Source: Campylorhamphus procurvoides (taxonomy: Eukaryota > Chordata > Aves > Passeriformes > Dendrocolaptidae). Taken from it: 64,000 nt of DNA. Location: assembly GCA_013396655.1 (NCBI GenBank), contig WBMV01007614.1, positions 1-64,000 on the forward strand. The letters run 5' to 3'. The translations under genes and the position numbers were made by a program. This document shows positions 27,086-40,790 of this stretch, one piece after another (within the stretch, counting starts at the first letter, position 1; the number at the start of each line of letters is the position of its first letter). The notes beneath the pieces were generated by a model. The model saw only the letters and a list, made by a program, of their open reading frames with translations. It did no database searches and was not told where the DNA came from.

Positions 27086-30000
27086 TCATGTCCTACCAGA
27101 TTTCCACAATACGATTCTGCAGCTCTTGCATAAAAATTTTGAAGCTTCCTGGAAGTTTCTAAGTCTACTTGGATAAAACATTTGAACAGAAAAGACACAG
27201 GAGACTACGCAAAAGACAACAAATGTACTCCAAGAAAACCTCCAAAGCTTTAGGATCACTAGCAATCAGAAGTGAAGCAGCTCAGATATGTGCAGAAAGA
27301 CTTTACACCCACAAACAATATACAACAGCAGCAAGGGAAAACCAGTGAAAGAATCTGAAAAAAAGTACCACCACATGCAAATAACTCATACACTGAGGAA
27401 GAAACTGTGCCAAGCCTTCTTTTTGCTGGAAGACTACACAGGATTAGTATTAGAAATTTTACTATAGAGAAGTAGATTCAAATACTGTCAAATGTGCAGT
27501 GCGATATACCACATAAAGCCTTGGCCTTCTTTAAAAAAAATCAGTCTTAAGAGCTAGCCTTACAGGTTTTACTTACCTCATTTAGGTGACCAAATTGAAA
27601 ATGTCTGTACCTAAATAGTCTGAACTGCTTACCAGGGATTATACAGTCAATGTAGCAAACTCACTATTTTAATTCAGGCGCTTCTATTAAACAAAAGAAT
27701 AGTACAAAAGAAACTTCCCTAATTAATGTATTTTTCAGTCTCTTTTTAACTTTAAAGGAGATACTTAATGTCTTTATTTCAAAACTTTTTTTCCTCATAT
27801 TTAATTATTTTTAGCCACTGAAATGCTTTAAAATACAGGAACATAGTGATTTAAATCTAATGTATAATCTGAAGTATAAATTTTCCTTAAGATTAATTTT
27901 TAAAGTACTTACACACCTAGATATGCAGGTAGGTATGTTCTGGAGTTTCTAGAAGTATGCATGAGCCTAATTCACAAAAGCTCTCTGTTGTCATTGGCCA
28001 AAAGAATACCTCACCACCCCATCAACAAATAAATATCTTTTCCTGTAATATAGGAGACTGCATTTTCTTTGCACAGCAAAGGCCAGTAGAGAAAGATGAC
28101 TGTCGATTACCATATCAGAGCTTCATGAAAAGTAAACACTGGTTTCCCCAAGGCACCTAAGAAAGATACACTGATAATATTAAAAATACCACCAAGAAAT
28201 TTCTAACAATAATAGGCAGGACAATTTTTCTCATCCCACATGCCCTCAAGCATCCTCCTCTTAAGTACTCTGATGATAACAATAAAACTTCTTCAAAAAT
28301 GCGTAGTGAATTTACTTCTGTTATATTTTTATACAAATTATTTCCACAAAAATTAATGTTACTCTTATGTTCTATACTATTAACAAGTTACTGCAACAGA
28401 AAGCAAAATACTGTAAATAATTATATACATCAAAAGACCCCGATTTTAATTTTCCTTTATACAAAATAATATATTTCACATTGTTAAAGAGAACATATTT
28501 TATCTTGCAGTCTGTTTTTTCTGATTGCATGTATTTCTCAAACAAAAGGACAAAAGACTGAATATATAAGTAAGTTAGATACCGATTTTACATACCTGAA
28601 AGTTGTTAAAAATTAAGCTGAAAGGTTGACAGAACTTTTGCTTTCATATGAAAATAAAAAGAATTGCCTATATCCTTTCTAGAACTTCCAAAGTCAAACA
28701 CAGGACATGACTTTCAACAAAACAGTGTTCAAAGTGAAGTATGAAAACTCTTAACACTAAATGTCTTCTGAAATATCAGTGAATCACTTCACATATAACT
28801 TCCATCATTATCACACAATTAATGAAACAAAAAGGAATCCAAGACATTTACTATTCCAGATGAACTCAGATAAGACTGCACCTAACATATTTTGTCAAAT
28901 ATAGCTGAAACCTTAATTTCTCTTCACTGTTACTATTTTTATTCACATTTAATAAGTGTTATTCTTGGTCTGATAGAGTTAAGGTCATCCTTTTCAGTGA
29001 AAAGAAGAAAGCACATTCACTAAAAACATACTTTACATTCTATTAGCATTCCTATTGGTTGCATCTACTGAATAAATTAATTCTGTTAATCACATCCTGG
29101 GGATAGCTAAGACATAAATGTACCTTAGGAATGATATGCTTAATTTCCACTTCTTCATCTCCTCAGCATCACTCTTCTTTTTATTTGCTTCCTAGCACTT
29201 TTTTCACATCTCCTTTCTTGGGTGCTGTAACAGCATTTTCAGTACCAGCAGCACCACCAGAACTTGTCAAGAGACTCATCCTTGTGAGTCTTCTTCAAAA
29301 ATTACCTCATTTCAAAAATTTCTATCAACAAATCAGCAAAAATGTCCCCTTTTTTCTACCAATATTTCTCTGTGGAAATGACAGCTCTTACAATTCCTCT
29401 GTACAAATTCAAACAAGAACACCCAGGCTTCTAGTTTTACTAGTAGTTGTTTCATGATTCGGTGAATAATGTTTTCAAAAAATGTTTATTAGACCTGTAA
29501 GTTTGGACTAAACAAAGCTACTCAGTACACATGTGACACACGGGACTAAAATACTGAGCTCTCACAAAGCAAGTATGGTTCATTAGGCTTTTTTAGTTGC
29601 TACAGTAAGTAGTTGCTTCTGTTACCTAGCACTAATCTATTAAATGTCAATACCAGAAAGGCAGTATTTTCTCTCGGGTTTAAGTTACGTTGAAGCGTGT
29701 GACTTTTCTCTTTAAGAAATAGAAACAAAACAGTTAAAAACAATTATATTAATCTAAAATAAATATTAAGCTTTAGCAGACATGATAATAGCTGCTTTAG
29801 AAAATTGCAAATAGAATCCATGTCTTATTGTTTGATGGCAAATAATGATTTTTGAAAAGGTCTCCCCTCACAAGCTTAGAGCAAATTTCTGAATGACAAA
29901 AATAAGCATGAGCAGGGCAAGTAAAGAAAATAACACGGTGCCAGAATAAAATAAAAACGCTTTTCAATGTTCACAGAGACATAATGTACTTCCTTACGAT

Positions 30001-31026
30001 CAAGCAGTAGTCATGAAGAAAACAAACAAGACTTTCAAACGCAGCAATGTAATGAATTTCAGCAAGCTTGTAGTCTGTGCAGTGCAAAAAGAAAAATAGA
30101 CAAAGAAAAGCATGCAGAATTCTAGCCAAAGCCAGTACCATGGCTGCTATTTAAATAGACCATGCAAATTTTATGAAGAATTTACTAAAACTGAAGTTAC
30201 TCAAACACAAGCACTTTTATCACAGAAAGATATAGAATAAAACAAAAATCCCAAATCCCTTTCCCAAAATTACGTCCTTATAAAGAAAAGAATCTTCCCA
30301 GACCACTTTCCCTTTATTTCCTCTGTATTCATTGTTTCCCACATTTTTATCATTTCTTTTTCCCATCTTTTCTATTTGTTGCTCTCCAGTAATTATTCTC
30401 TTTTTTGGTTCTTTTATTTCTTTCTACTGCTCCTAAAGGTTTGTTGCAAAGAGGAGAAAACACATAATGCCCCAGAACTTCATGCAGCAAACAGGGCTCT
30501 CGGTGAAGTGCCATTCACCAATCTAAGTATCATCTTCCTGCTGTGTACACTCTCTCAATCACAGAACAATTTTACACAAAGGTTGTCAAACTGGATGGGC
30601 ACTTAAGAAGGCACACTGTGTATTCATAGAAGTCTCAGCTTGGTTGAAAGACACGTACCCTACAGCCACAGAGATACACACACCGAAAATCTGTATGAAG
30701 CATCACCCTGTGACCTGTTGCTGAGTATGGTCACTCATCACTAACATGTAAGCAGCCACTCCTTTCTCCATGCTGATGTTATCAGGCCACAGTCCCAGAA
30801 AAGTATACTTTGTTTTAACTACAGCAGCTCAGAGATACCCAGTAAAACCCACAAGAAAGATGCCACAAGCACATTTTCCGTAAGAAAACAATGGAAGGAA
30901 TCTTATTTACAACATCATATATCCAACGTAAGATCCACCAGAACTTAAAGCAAAGATGACAATGATGTGCAGAAATCAGACAGGTCATGCAAACCAGGCT
31001 GTCACTGTCAAAAAGGCTGGTGGAGC
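27086..31026. other. unique AT-rich sequence
   Basis: No gene or repeat family confidently recognised. One weak plus-strand exon-like block at about 28081-28131 is discussed under findings. The frame at 29131-29457 has a Ser/Phe-rich composition and no domain. Confidence 0.5.
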
Positions 31027-31080
31027 TGCCCCACCACACACTGGATTATTATACTCATTACTGGCTCAGACCAACTCCAG

Positions 31081-31122
31081 TGTGTGTGTGTGTGTGTGTG
31101 TGTGTCTGTGTGTGTCTGTGTG
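31081..31122. repeat. (TG)n microsatellite inside the LTR
   Basis: TG run with two TGTC interruptions; the same pattern lies inside the LTR copy at 56984-57021, so it belongs to the LTR. Confidence 0.85.
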
Positions 31123-31127
31123 AGGAA

Positions 31128-31128
31128 N
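31128..31128. other. assembly gap (single N)
   Basis: N between 'tgaggaa' and 'gttggagctg'. In the homologous LTR these are separated by about 502 bp. Confidence 0.8.
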
Positions 31129-33817
31129 GTTGGAGCTGTGTACATTTTTACAGTTAAACCCCTTTGGCGAGCTCATAGCTTGGAGCCTGGGTTCTTACAT
31201 GCCCAAGGGACTCAACTGAAAGAAGTAAGCTTAAATTAATTAAATGGCTATGACAAAGAAATGCTGAATGATGCATTTATTCAGTGTTTCTGCTCTTCTT
31301 ATACAGGTGTCAGAAGTATGAATACATTTGGTATGAGCTGTGCTATGGGCAGCATTTGTCTTACTCAGAAAAGAGAGAAAGTGCATTCAACTGGGTTAGA
31401 AGCAAAGTAGTTCGAGCAACTTGCTTCTTCCCCCTACTCCCAAGAGGTTGAACTGAAAAGAATACATTTGACATGTTTAGAGAATGGCTATTTTCTAACC
31501 AAAACAATAGGTTCCATAAATTAAGCAGTAAAAAAAAACCATAATGTGGGTTTTTTTCATTTATATCATACAAAGGCTAAAAATTACATGTATACAAGCT
31601 AATTTTAATCTCCGTTGCAAAGGATTAAATGGGGATTTACAGTCTTTAGAAGATGATTAAGATTTTACATAAAGTTTTAGTTTCATTCATAATATAAATA
31701 ATATAAAAAGGTGGTCTCTCAGTTTCAAAATCATTCCCAAGTAGAATATCTAACCACAGCTAGTCTGAGCAACTCTAAAATAGAACACATAATAGCTCCA
31801 GACACAAATCACAAAGAACTGACTACGTTCTAGCATGACTTCCCTGTATTGTAAAGACTTTCCACGTAAGTTTTTTCCTAAACACAAAGGATTTAAAAAA
31901 AAAAACAATCACCAAAAAATGGTATGCTGGCTCACAGCACCAAGCCAAGGTATCCACTTTGAACATATATGCATATATTGCTTTATATTATAATTCATAG
32001 AATATATACCCCAAATATCTGGGTTTTTTCAGCCAGAATCATCACCCTACCCGTACCCTTCTCCACCACACACGCAAAAAAAAAGTGAATACAAGAAAGA
32101 GTAAAGATGAAAAGACAGAAGTGAGACAAACAGTAGCCAATTTTATTGCTTAGATTTAGAAAAGATCAAGAACCTGGTTCATCTAGCTACCATCCACTTT
32201 CATTTTCCAATTAAGTACTCTGCTATTGGCCATCGGTTCAGATTTCCATTTCACAATAGCTGGAATGGGATTTGTTACAAAATAATAAACACAGCCCCCA
32301 ATTCCCATTTGTAAAATTATTTTTAATCCTATTAGAATGAAGCATGGCTCATTTTCATTTTGGAATTAGTTATTTTGTAACATTTACCTATCACCTATTC
32401 ATAATTTAAGTGATTTTTCTACACCTGTTACTATTCCAATTACCAGCTGGCATAGCTCAGCAAGTAACAATTTTTAAATCTATTAAATATGCTGACTAGA
32501 ATACCAATTTCGAAACCTATTCTCATATAGAATTTTATTACACTAATTACAATTATCAAAGTAAAATTAACAGTCATCTTTTATTTTGGTTTGCATTACA
32601 ATTTTGAAATTACATTATTTTAGAAAATGTGATACGCATTATACAAGGTTTGAGTATTTTTAAAATGTCAAACATAATTTAATACCTTTTGTTTTCAGAA
32701 AACCTACTCCATTATAACTCTCAATCTATTTTTTATTCTTATATCATACTCCTAGAATCCGTATTTCAAAAACGTTTCTCTATCTTTACACTCATTATTT
32801 AATTTCATGTCCCACTCTTGAAAACTGCATTGCATTTTATGCATAGGGTTATTATATTTTTGCTGCACATGTATTTTCAACGCTAATCTTGTTAGTTATT
32901 TTAAGCTCAGAAATACAGGATTTAGATTGCTAAAAGAAAAATAATCAAGAGTATCATTTTCCTATTATAAGACGCATGGTCTTATCTATTCTATAGCTAT
33001 ATGCAGTTGCTTAAATGAAGGACAACATGACGTCTTTCATAATAAGCACAGTTGTTTTTGTAAATCATTGTTTCACGTAAAATTCCAAGATAAAGCACAA
33101 ATCATCAACATCATTTTTTGCAGCTTGGGACATGCTCTGAAGAAATTCCCAGAACAAGTCCTGGAAAGTGATCAATATTTTGATTTGTATCTTGGGAAAA
33201 ATGTTCAAAATTGCTTGGCATAGTTTTCCTTGAAATACATGTATATGTAGAAGGTTTTACATTCTCAAGAATATCTCCATTTCTTCTAAATACCTTCAGC
33301 TAGACAGTAATCAAATCATACAGGTAGTTTCTACCTCGTAAACTTTTTCAAGCATTATTCACTACTTTATTTTGAATTAAAGAAGAATTCAAAGGTGTGT
33401 AATCGAAGTCTGAAGTTAAGGTTGGCTGATACATAATAAGACTCTCAATTAAAAGAAGAAATCTGGGATACAAGGATATCTCCTTTTGATTAATCTTAAA
33501 CATAGCAACGAGTTAAAGGTCACTCCAGTGATTTTTTTTTAACAGCTATATTTGTTTTCCCTTGCCATAAGAACAAATGATTTAAAATAATATTGAATAG
33601 GTTATCAAATTTTATAACAGTCTGGTTTCAAGGAATGTGAAACATTGTTCAGATTTTTTCCAACACTCTTTTTGTTTGCTTCAAACAAACTCACTAGTTA
33701 GCCTCACCTCTCCTATGTATTATCATAGCAAAATAAAAGGCTGTTCATTTTCTGCCAAGTATCTGCTTCCTCTATAAGAGCTATGTTTTTATTAAAAAAT
33801 GCCAAGGAATTCAGCAG

Positions 33818-33818
33818 N
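33818..33818. other. ambiguous base or contig join (single N)
   Basis: N in 'cagcagNcatttcc'. No duplication or known repeat is interrupted here. Given the other two N bases it may also be a join of unknown size. Confidence 0.5.
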
Positions 33819-34594
33819 CATTTCCTTAACATGCTCTAATAGATTCAGGCAGAGAAGAGAATTTGATTTGGAAATGTATTATCAGCTGTTACAAAACATG
33901 GACATCATTAAAATGAGAAAATATGATAAACATGATACAACCTATCCTTTTTAAAGCTTAACTCTGAAATAACATCAAATTAATAGTCATGAATCACGAA
34001 AAATCATGTCAAGATAAAAGTCCAAATATAACATTTTATATAGTGTCATACAGTTGAAAACATGAAAAAACATAAATTTATATCCTGGTTTATCCAACAA
34101 TTCCCTTCATCTATACTTTCAGGAACAGACAAAAAAGTCTGAAACATAATAAACATATTAAGAATTCAGAATAAAAGTCCATATATAAAACCCATTTAAC
34201 AAAAAAAAAAAAAAACAACAAAAAAATCCAACAGAAGCCCCATCTGAAAACTGGTAGGCCAATGATATTACAGAACAAGCAGAAACCCTGGTGCAAAAAC
34301 AAATGTGAACTCTCACTACAGAAAAATCTATTGTCTCTTCATGACTTTGGGAATACCATGTTCCAAATCAATTAAAATGGACTTTGCACAGAACTTCATC
34401 CTTTTCCTTATGTGAGGCATAAGATTTCATTTAATTTTTAGGAGGCATTCCAGATGAGACATCCTTATTCATATCACAGCACCTTGGTACTGCCAACTGA
34501 CGTGAAACTGGTAATGAACTGCTGTATTCCCCTCATTAATCACTGTAATGCCCCTTTCTGGGAATCTGTGAAATACAGATACATAGCTACGGGT

Positions 34595-34618
34595 CAGCCT
34601 TTCATTCAGCCTTTCATT
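34595..34618. repeat. 12-bp tandem duplication (cagcctttcatt x2)
   Basis: Two perfect adjacent copies of a 12-bp unit. Confidence 0.85.
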
Positions 34619-35905
34619 CTATTCAAGTACATGTCAAAAACCTGCATACCAAATTAGCAACTACATATGAGAGCTGAAACCTGCATTAAGGAAGGGACAG
34701 TACGATGTAATAGATAACCAAAAGCACAAGCACACCATGCAGAAAATACAGCCTTTTGGCAGAAGATTCCTGAGACCAAGGTGCAGTAGGGGAACTGACC
34801 TTAAGTCAAAACACCCTTTTTTGTCTCTACACAGAAACTAGGGAAAGGTGCTTTCCCCACCCAGTTTTCTATAGGCTTCTTTTCCAAAACCTTCCCTTTC
34901 TCCTCAGTAATGTACACAGAATTCAGCTCCTGCTTCCTTCCTTTAAGAACAGATTTTGTATAGAATCACTATGACACTGAAATCTACAAATATCTCATAC
35001 ATGTACCTATGTCTCAGCGGGCACATGTATTTAGTAAAGTACAAAAGGAGCACTGATGTGCAAACAAATATACTAATTCAAGTGCAAAGAAATGCAAAGA
35101 AAACACAAGAGGAATGAAGATCATCAATCATGTGAGAATTAATTTTCTTTAAGACTACTTCCTGTCCCATTTTTTTCAGGGGAAGAATGAGAGTATCATT
35201 TAGGATTATAATCAAAAGAAAGGTATTCAAGCACCTCATCACTTCTAGGAAAATATGTATCTCAAAATGTACATTCTATCCCTGAATGGAAAGTGTACTG
35301 GAATTTTTATCTTCTCATTTCAGTTTTCAAGAGCACAGCTGATCCAAGTGCTGGGTTCAAACTGCAATCACTTGGTAAGAGGCAGGTGTCCAAGTGTTGT
35401 CACTAAACAAGCCATATTCCTAATGTACAGCCTTTTGTCTTGCATAATCAAGACAATAAAAATTGATTCAGCAGTTCTGAGATCAGACAACTAATGCAGG
35501 CTTAGTTAATTTAAAATGGCCTTATTACTTCTATTAAAAAAAAAAAAAACAAAAAAACCCAACCAAATAAACAAATGAAGAAACAGCCAATGCTGTTATC
35601 AAGAAAGTAAAAACATAGAGAGTATGGGGAGCAGAGAAAAAAAGAGGTGGGGGCAACCCACAAAACAAAAACAACACCACAGAAACACAATCTCTGTAAT
35701 TTAATTTGCTATGTGGCAGTTTCATACACAAATGTACTACATGAATATATATGTTGGGCACAAATGTTTTTTATCATAATAATCTATGCCATCTCATCAT
35801 CACACAGAATAGGAGCAGTGATACTTCATATACACCTGCAGTAATGTCTCAAGCCCCAGAAATTATTTCATTCCATTTCTTTCTAATTGCAGTTGCCAGG
35901 GAAGG

Positions 35906-35977
35906 AAAAAAAACCAAACAAAACAACAAACAAACAGTAACCAAAAAACAAACAAACAAACAAAAACATTAAAAAAC
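35906..35977. repeat. (AAAC)n-type low-complexity tract
   Basis: Irregular CAAA/AAAC units with homopolymer A; similar tracts lie at 38273-38350 and 50704-50731. Confidence 0.75.
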
Positions 35978-37299
35978 CCACATTTGTAGCTGTACTTTTC
36001 TTTTGTCTTGCACTAGAATTGCATAAATAAAAGGTTAAATATAAAAATAGTTAAATGGAGTTTGAGACATGAAGTTAAAAAGAAAGAAACAACCTTTCTA
36101 ACAATTTAAATGTGACTACTTTAAGCAGAACTACCTAAAATAAAAGATTATGAAAGAACCAGATCAAAATATGTTTCTGGTAACAAGTGCATCACATCAT
36201 TACTTCAGTTCAAAAGTGGGTTCTACCAGAGAGTCAGAGTAAGATGCTAACATTTGTTCATGACTAGTTTATCAACTTCCTTCATGAATCATGTTTTCTA
36301 ATACTATAAAATGTCTGCTGCTGAGACAGAGGAACTCAGGCAATATCTGTTGAAAGCTTCCTTAGTACATTATTACCAAAGAATATCTTCACTAAATTCA
36401 TTAGCCACCAATCACAATATTAAATAAGCACTCTGAGTATTTTATATTTTAATGGAAATGTGCCCAATAAAATTAATTATGTCTCAACTTGTCCTACAGT
36501 CTTTAAAGCAAAGCTCTTTTGTCATTTGCTCAATACTACAATAATTATGAAACGGCAGTGCCATTTATATTTGGTTATTACCATTTTAATAGCAAGGATG
36601 TTTTAAACATCAAAATTGTTAGGGAACACAACGTTGTCCTTTGTCTTAGAGCACAGCACAATGCCAAGTGTCTAAGGCTACGGTAGAATGATACATTATC
36701 TATTTAGTACATTTCAAGATGTTACTCTCTGCCAAGACACAGTAAATGTTCACATACATGTGCTTGGATATAGCACAGAGAATGACAACAGTTTATCTCT
36801 GAAAGTCATCCAGTTTACTGTGCTAGCGTCTTCTTTTACACCATTTAACCCTGTTAGAATGGATAATAAAATCACCGACTGGAGATGTCTGTAAAACATT
36901 CCCTCCAATTAATGATTTTTTTTAAAAAAAATTAAGCAACCCTTTTAGCATAAAGGAAAAGTCTAAGATGCTAGAATGGTGATTTTTAATCTATTTACCT
37001 AATTTACATGCTGCTAGTTACATTGGCATAGATACTGTGTTCCTTTCAACCATCAAACAATGCTGTATTTAATTAACCATTTGTGTACATTGCAAGATAA
37101 AGCCATGTAACCAGCACTGTATTCATGTATGAAAATACCAGTGGTTTTCCTATATAAATTTTTAAAGCCATAATAATTAATTGCCTTTATATTTCTCAAC
37201 CTAAGACTTTAAATTTGTTTGATTTGATTTGAAATTGTTCCCACTTTGCATCAGAGTGAGAGTGTGAAAGACTGAATGATTTAATCAAATCCTATAAAT

Positions 37300-37345
37300 A
37301 GGGGCAGATCTGGAACTGGAACACAATCCACAAGTACAAATACCT
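37300..37345 (+). repeat. possible MIR-like SINE core remnant
   Basis: 'ggggcagatctggaactgga' followed by 'acacaatcc' resembles the conserved MIR stretch 'ggcagagctgggattagaac' then 'ccaggtc'. Short and diverged, so tentative. It lies about 230 bp from a better MIR match. Confidence 0.35.
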
Positions 37346-37576
37346 GTGCAAAAAAATTAAATGCAAAAGCTACATTCAACCAATACCTACATCCTTCATG
37401 ATCTATTTTGCCATTTTTATCCCCATGCAGTACCTAGAAGAGTTCTATTATTTTTTTGCAATTTAAATATTGAGCTTAAAGAGTGGTAAATTTATCTTCA
37501 AAACAATTTTGGTAATAGAGGAAAGCCAGCATTATCTAGTGCATTTGAAACAAAAGTAAAGAGATGGATGCTACTG

Positions 37577-37671
37577 CTTAAGGTCATTCAGCAAGCCAAG
37601 GGCAGAGCTGGAGCTAGAACTCAAAACCTTTTAATCCTATGTTTTAACACTGGTAAATGCTGCCTGTCCCA
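37577..37671 (+). repeat. MIR-like ancient tRNA-derived SINE
   Basis: In order: 'ttaaggtcattcagcaagcc', 'gggcagagctggagctagaa', 'ctcaaaacctt', then 'aacactggtaaatgctgcct', following the MIR core and 3' part (aaggtcacacagc, ggcagagc-ggga, gaacccaggtc, aaccactacgctatactgcct). MIR elements are old in amniotes and usually this diverged in birds. Confidence 0.65.
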
Positions 37672-40554
37672 GGCTGTTAGCAGGAATTGTATTTATGCTC
37701 TGACAGTAAAGTAGACTCTTTGAATGTTTGATGCCCAAAGGAGAAGATGAAAAACAAGGAACCATATGTCTGAAGTCTTTCTGAATATGCCTCAAGAGCA
37801 TGAGAAATAGGAAAGCAGATTTTAAAAAAAAATTTTGCCACACATGAACATTCATTTTACGATTCCTGACATGTTCTGAAAGAAGAACTAAATGCGAATT
37901 TAAATGGCAACATAAAAATCAAAGAACTATCATAACAGATTAGTATTAACATGATGTAGACTAAAAGGTTATACTACACATACTTCCTAAGCATTGTAAA
38001 GGATCATTTTACCACACCAGACATAAAACAAAACTCTTCTCACAACATACAGAATGAATGAGCTGAAATGAAGACCTGAATCTAGTTTTTCTCAATTATC
38101 ACAACACAGGTTCTTACTGCACTTACTTTACAATAAAACTACTGATAATCTATCAAGTACTACAAATTCTTCATAAGGATTTAGTCTCACAGTAAAACTG
38201 AAACAGATGTGAAATAACAAAAAACCTCCCAAACTTTGCACAAGACTGTACTAGGGAAAAAAATGTATTACAAAAACAACAAACAAGCAAAAACAAACAA
38301 ACCCCCAAACCCAAACAAACAAAAAAACCAAGCAAAACACAAACAAAAGACAAACCACTGAAAGGGTTCATCAGACAATTGCTGAGGGTGTATCAGCTAT
38401 GTCAGTGAAAAAGTAAAATTATATTTTGCTATCTCCATAAAGTCTGGACATTTTCTGCCTGCTTTTAGAGAACACAACCTATAGGGTACAACTGCCAGGA
38501 AGTTTATATAGGCTTCTGAAAGTGCATAAGGAATACTAATACCATAGCTCATTGCTTTTTCATCATGAGTTCTCATATTTTCTCAGTATTTACAAATAGG
38601 TGCTCCTTTAGTTAAAACTAGAAATAAAAAGATCAACAAATTAAATACTTCCAAGGAAATGTATGAAGTTATATTGCCCTCTGCTGATGAACAGCTAAAA
38701 CTGGATATAAAATCAGAGCTCCAAGAGAAGTGTGAGTAACATATGCTGCTGAAATTCAAATATTTGCTTTGCTATTATATAATTCCAACAGACCCCCAAA
38801 TGCAATTTCAGTTTTTCAAAGATCTGTCAGAAAACAGACAACTAGACAGACTTTATCTTCAGAAAAAAGAGATCTGAAGAAAAGATGCAATTGTTAAGAG
38901 GGTTTTTTTCCAAGAGTTGGAAAATAAACATTGCTAATTTCATTTCAGTTTAACATTGCTTTATCTGCACAATCTCACCTTAAATTACTACTTTGAATTA
39001 CCTACCATATGAAAATGTTTGTCAAGTTGCGTATTATTAACATCATTTTTTCCTTGAAATGAATATGAAATTATATCTAATTTAGCAGTAAGAAAACCAA
39101 CCTACTCCATACTGACTTTCAAAGGCTATTTTTAAAATGGAACTATATAGGAGAGGTTAGGAAAGAATGTTATTTTCAGTCTATACAGACTGTTTGATGA
39201 CAAAATATGCTTACTCTTACAAATCAACCAGTAAGCTCTTATATAGCCTCCAGATAATATCTTGATTAAACATTTATAAATATTTTAATCATTAGTTAGA
39301 AGACAGTCGTTCAGCATTTTAAAATTGTATTTTTCACAAACAGTACAGCTTAGTGCTGGTAATGCTAATGTGTTATTAACACCTGCTGGAGCCAGGGAGA
39401 ACTGTGTGAGCCACCTAATTCCACACCTCAAATGGGAAGAGTTTACAGGAAGAGTTGCTCATTTTAGCTTTGCCCTTGGCTAGACTAGTATCATCAGTAC
39501 AACTAGTTCAAATAAACAACAGCAGTGCAGATACAGTTGAACGTACTTTGAAAGGATCAAGTAGATCAAATGATAGCCTAAATTCCATTTCAGTATTTAG
39601 CTGCCTGGTCCTGCTAAAACACTAATTCTTTACCTTAACAACTTTTCATTATGTGCTAATTAGATGACACTATCACACTAAGTAATTTCATCTTTTATCA
39701 CATATTTTAGTGATAATCTATATAGGTCTCTGATTCCTTTATATGCTTCTTGACTAGTGCTTAGCACAGTATAATAATATCACCCTGGCAACAAGGTACT
39801 ATGCTGTCCCAGCATATAAACAATGATCGTGCATTTTTTTAATAGGATGTTTTAATGATGCATTCTTGGTTTTGTTTAAAGCACAAAAGGGTTCAGGTCC
39901 AAGATTAAATGGACAAAAAAAAAAAAAAAGGAAAGAAAATAGTAGATACTATGTACTTTAAACAAAAGGAAGTTGTACTCAGCATCAAATTTTCTTCATT
40001 CTTTCTGTTTTAAATGCCACTGTCACTAAAACTTAACATGTTTAAAACAACAGAAAAGAGAACAAGTTCTGCTTTTCTCTAACTTCTGTCTTGCACACAC
40101 ATGTATTTGAATTACAATATTCATAGATACCACAGGGGTATGAGAACTATTTGAAAAGAAAAAAAAACAATAGTTACCATAACAATATTAGCATTTCCTA
40201 GACTTTTTAAAGTAGCATAGTTAATCATCTAACATACATAAGTGATGTGATTAAATAAAAGTATTCAGCTGTCAAAATAGAGACATGTTGGGTTGTAAAC
40301 AGAAGTCAATTAGCAATTGATATTGCCACACAGAGTGCAAAACCTTTTTATTTTATTACTATACTGTTCACTGCTATTTCAGTTTTTAAAAAAAAAGAAA
40401 GAAAATCCTTAACATCTGTTCTAGAAACTAAATGTACTATAAATGCACATTTATGGTCAAATTACTATATATTATCTAAATCATATTATATATTCATATA
40501 ACTACTTATTCTATTATTTATATGTTATTTCCAAAACTGTACTATAAAGTACAA
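37672..40554. other. unique AT-rich sequence
   Basis: No gene or repeat family recognised apart from the A-rich/AAAC tract at 38273-38350 and an A15 run at 39915-39929. Confidence 0.5.
38273..38350. repeat. (AAAC)n-type low-complexity tract
   Basis: Mixed CAAA, AAAC and CCCAAAC units; the minus-strand hydrophobic frame over it is compositional. Confidence 0.75.
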
Positions 40555-40790
40555 TTTCAAGTCTAGTCCTAAAGGGACGGGACCTCAAAAGATCATTTGG
40601 TTCAACCTCCCATGAGAAAGGCAGCCAAGATTTATCCTCCAGCTGAAGACATAAATTTCAAACACTGGTTAACCTGTATAACTTTCCTTTGTACTACGAC
40701 CTTGTGGATTAAGTCACCATGCTACAGTGTGGTGCTCTTCAATATATCCTAAATACAAAATAAAGGCCTACTAAGATCTTAAACTCCATA
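40555..40790 (-). mobile_element. CR1 LINE 3' fragment, minus orientation
   Basis: The plus strand reads 'gggacctcaaaagatcattt' then 'ggttcaacctcccatgagaa', the complement of the CR1 3' end (gggacct..aaggtcat.tggttcaacct). The match weakens after about 40640, so the right limit is approximate. No frame survives. Confidence 0.55.

Larger units (their letters stand above)
31032..31199 (+). mobile_element. LTR copy with internal assembly gap
   Basis: Both ends match the LTR at 56936-57600: left part 'ctggattattatactcatta', the same TG-repeat with TGTC interruptions and 'tgaggaa'; right part from 'gttggagctgtgtac' to the terminal TTCTTACA. TGCCC is repeated exactly at 31027-31031 and 31200-31204, a 5-bp target-site duplication. 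The single N at 31128 stands where the other copy has 502 bp (57028-57529), so the middle is missing from this sequence. The 5' end reads CACCACAC where the other copy has TGTGATAC. Confidence 0.82.
31205..37300. other. unique AT-rich sequence
   Basis: No gene recognised. It holds a single N at 33818 (no duplication seen around it), a 12-bp direct tandem at 34595-34618, an A14 run at 35536-35549 and an AAAC tract at 35906-35977. Confidence 0.5.
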
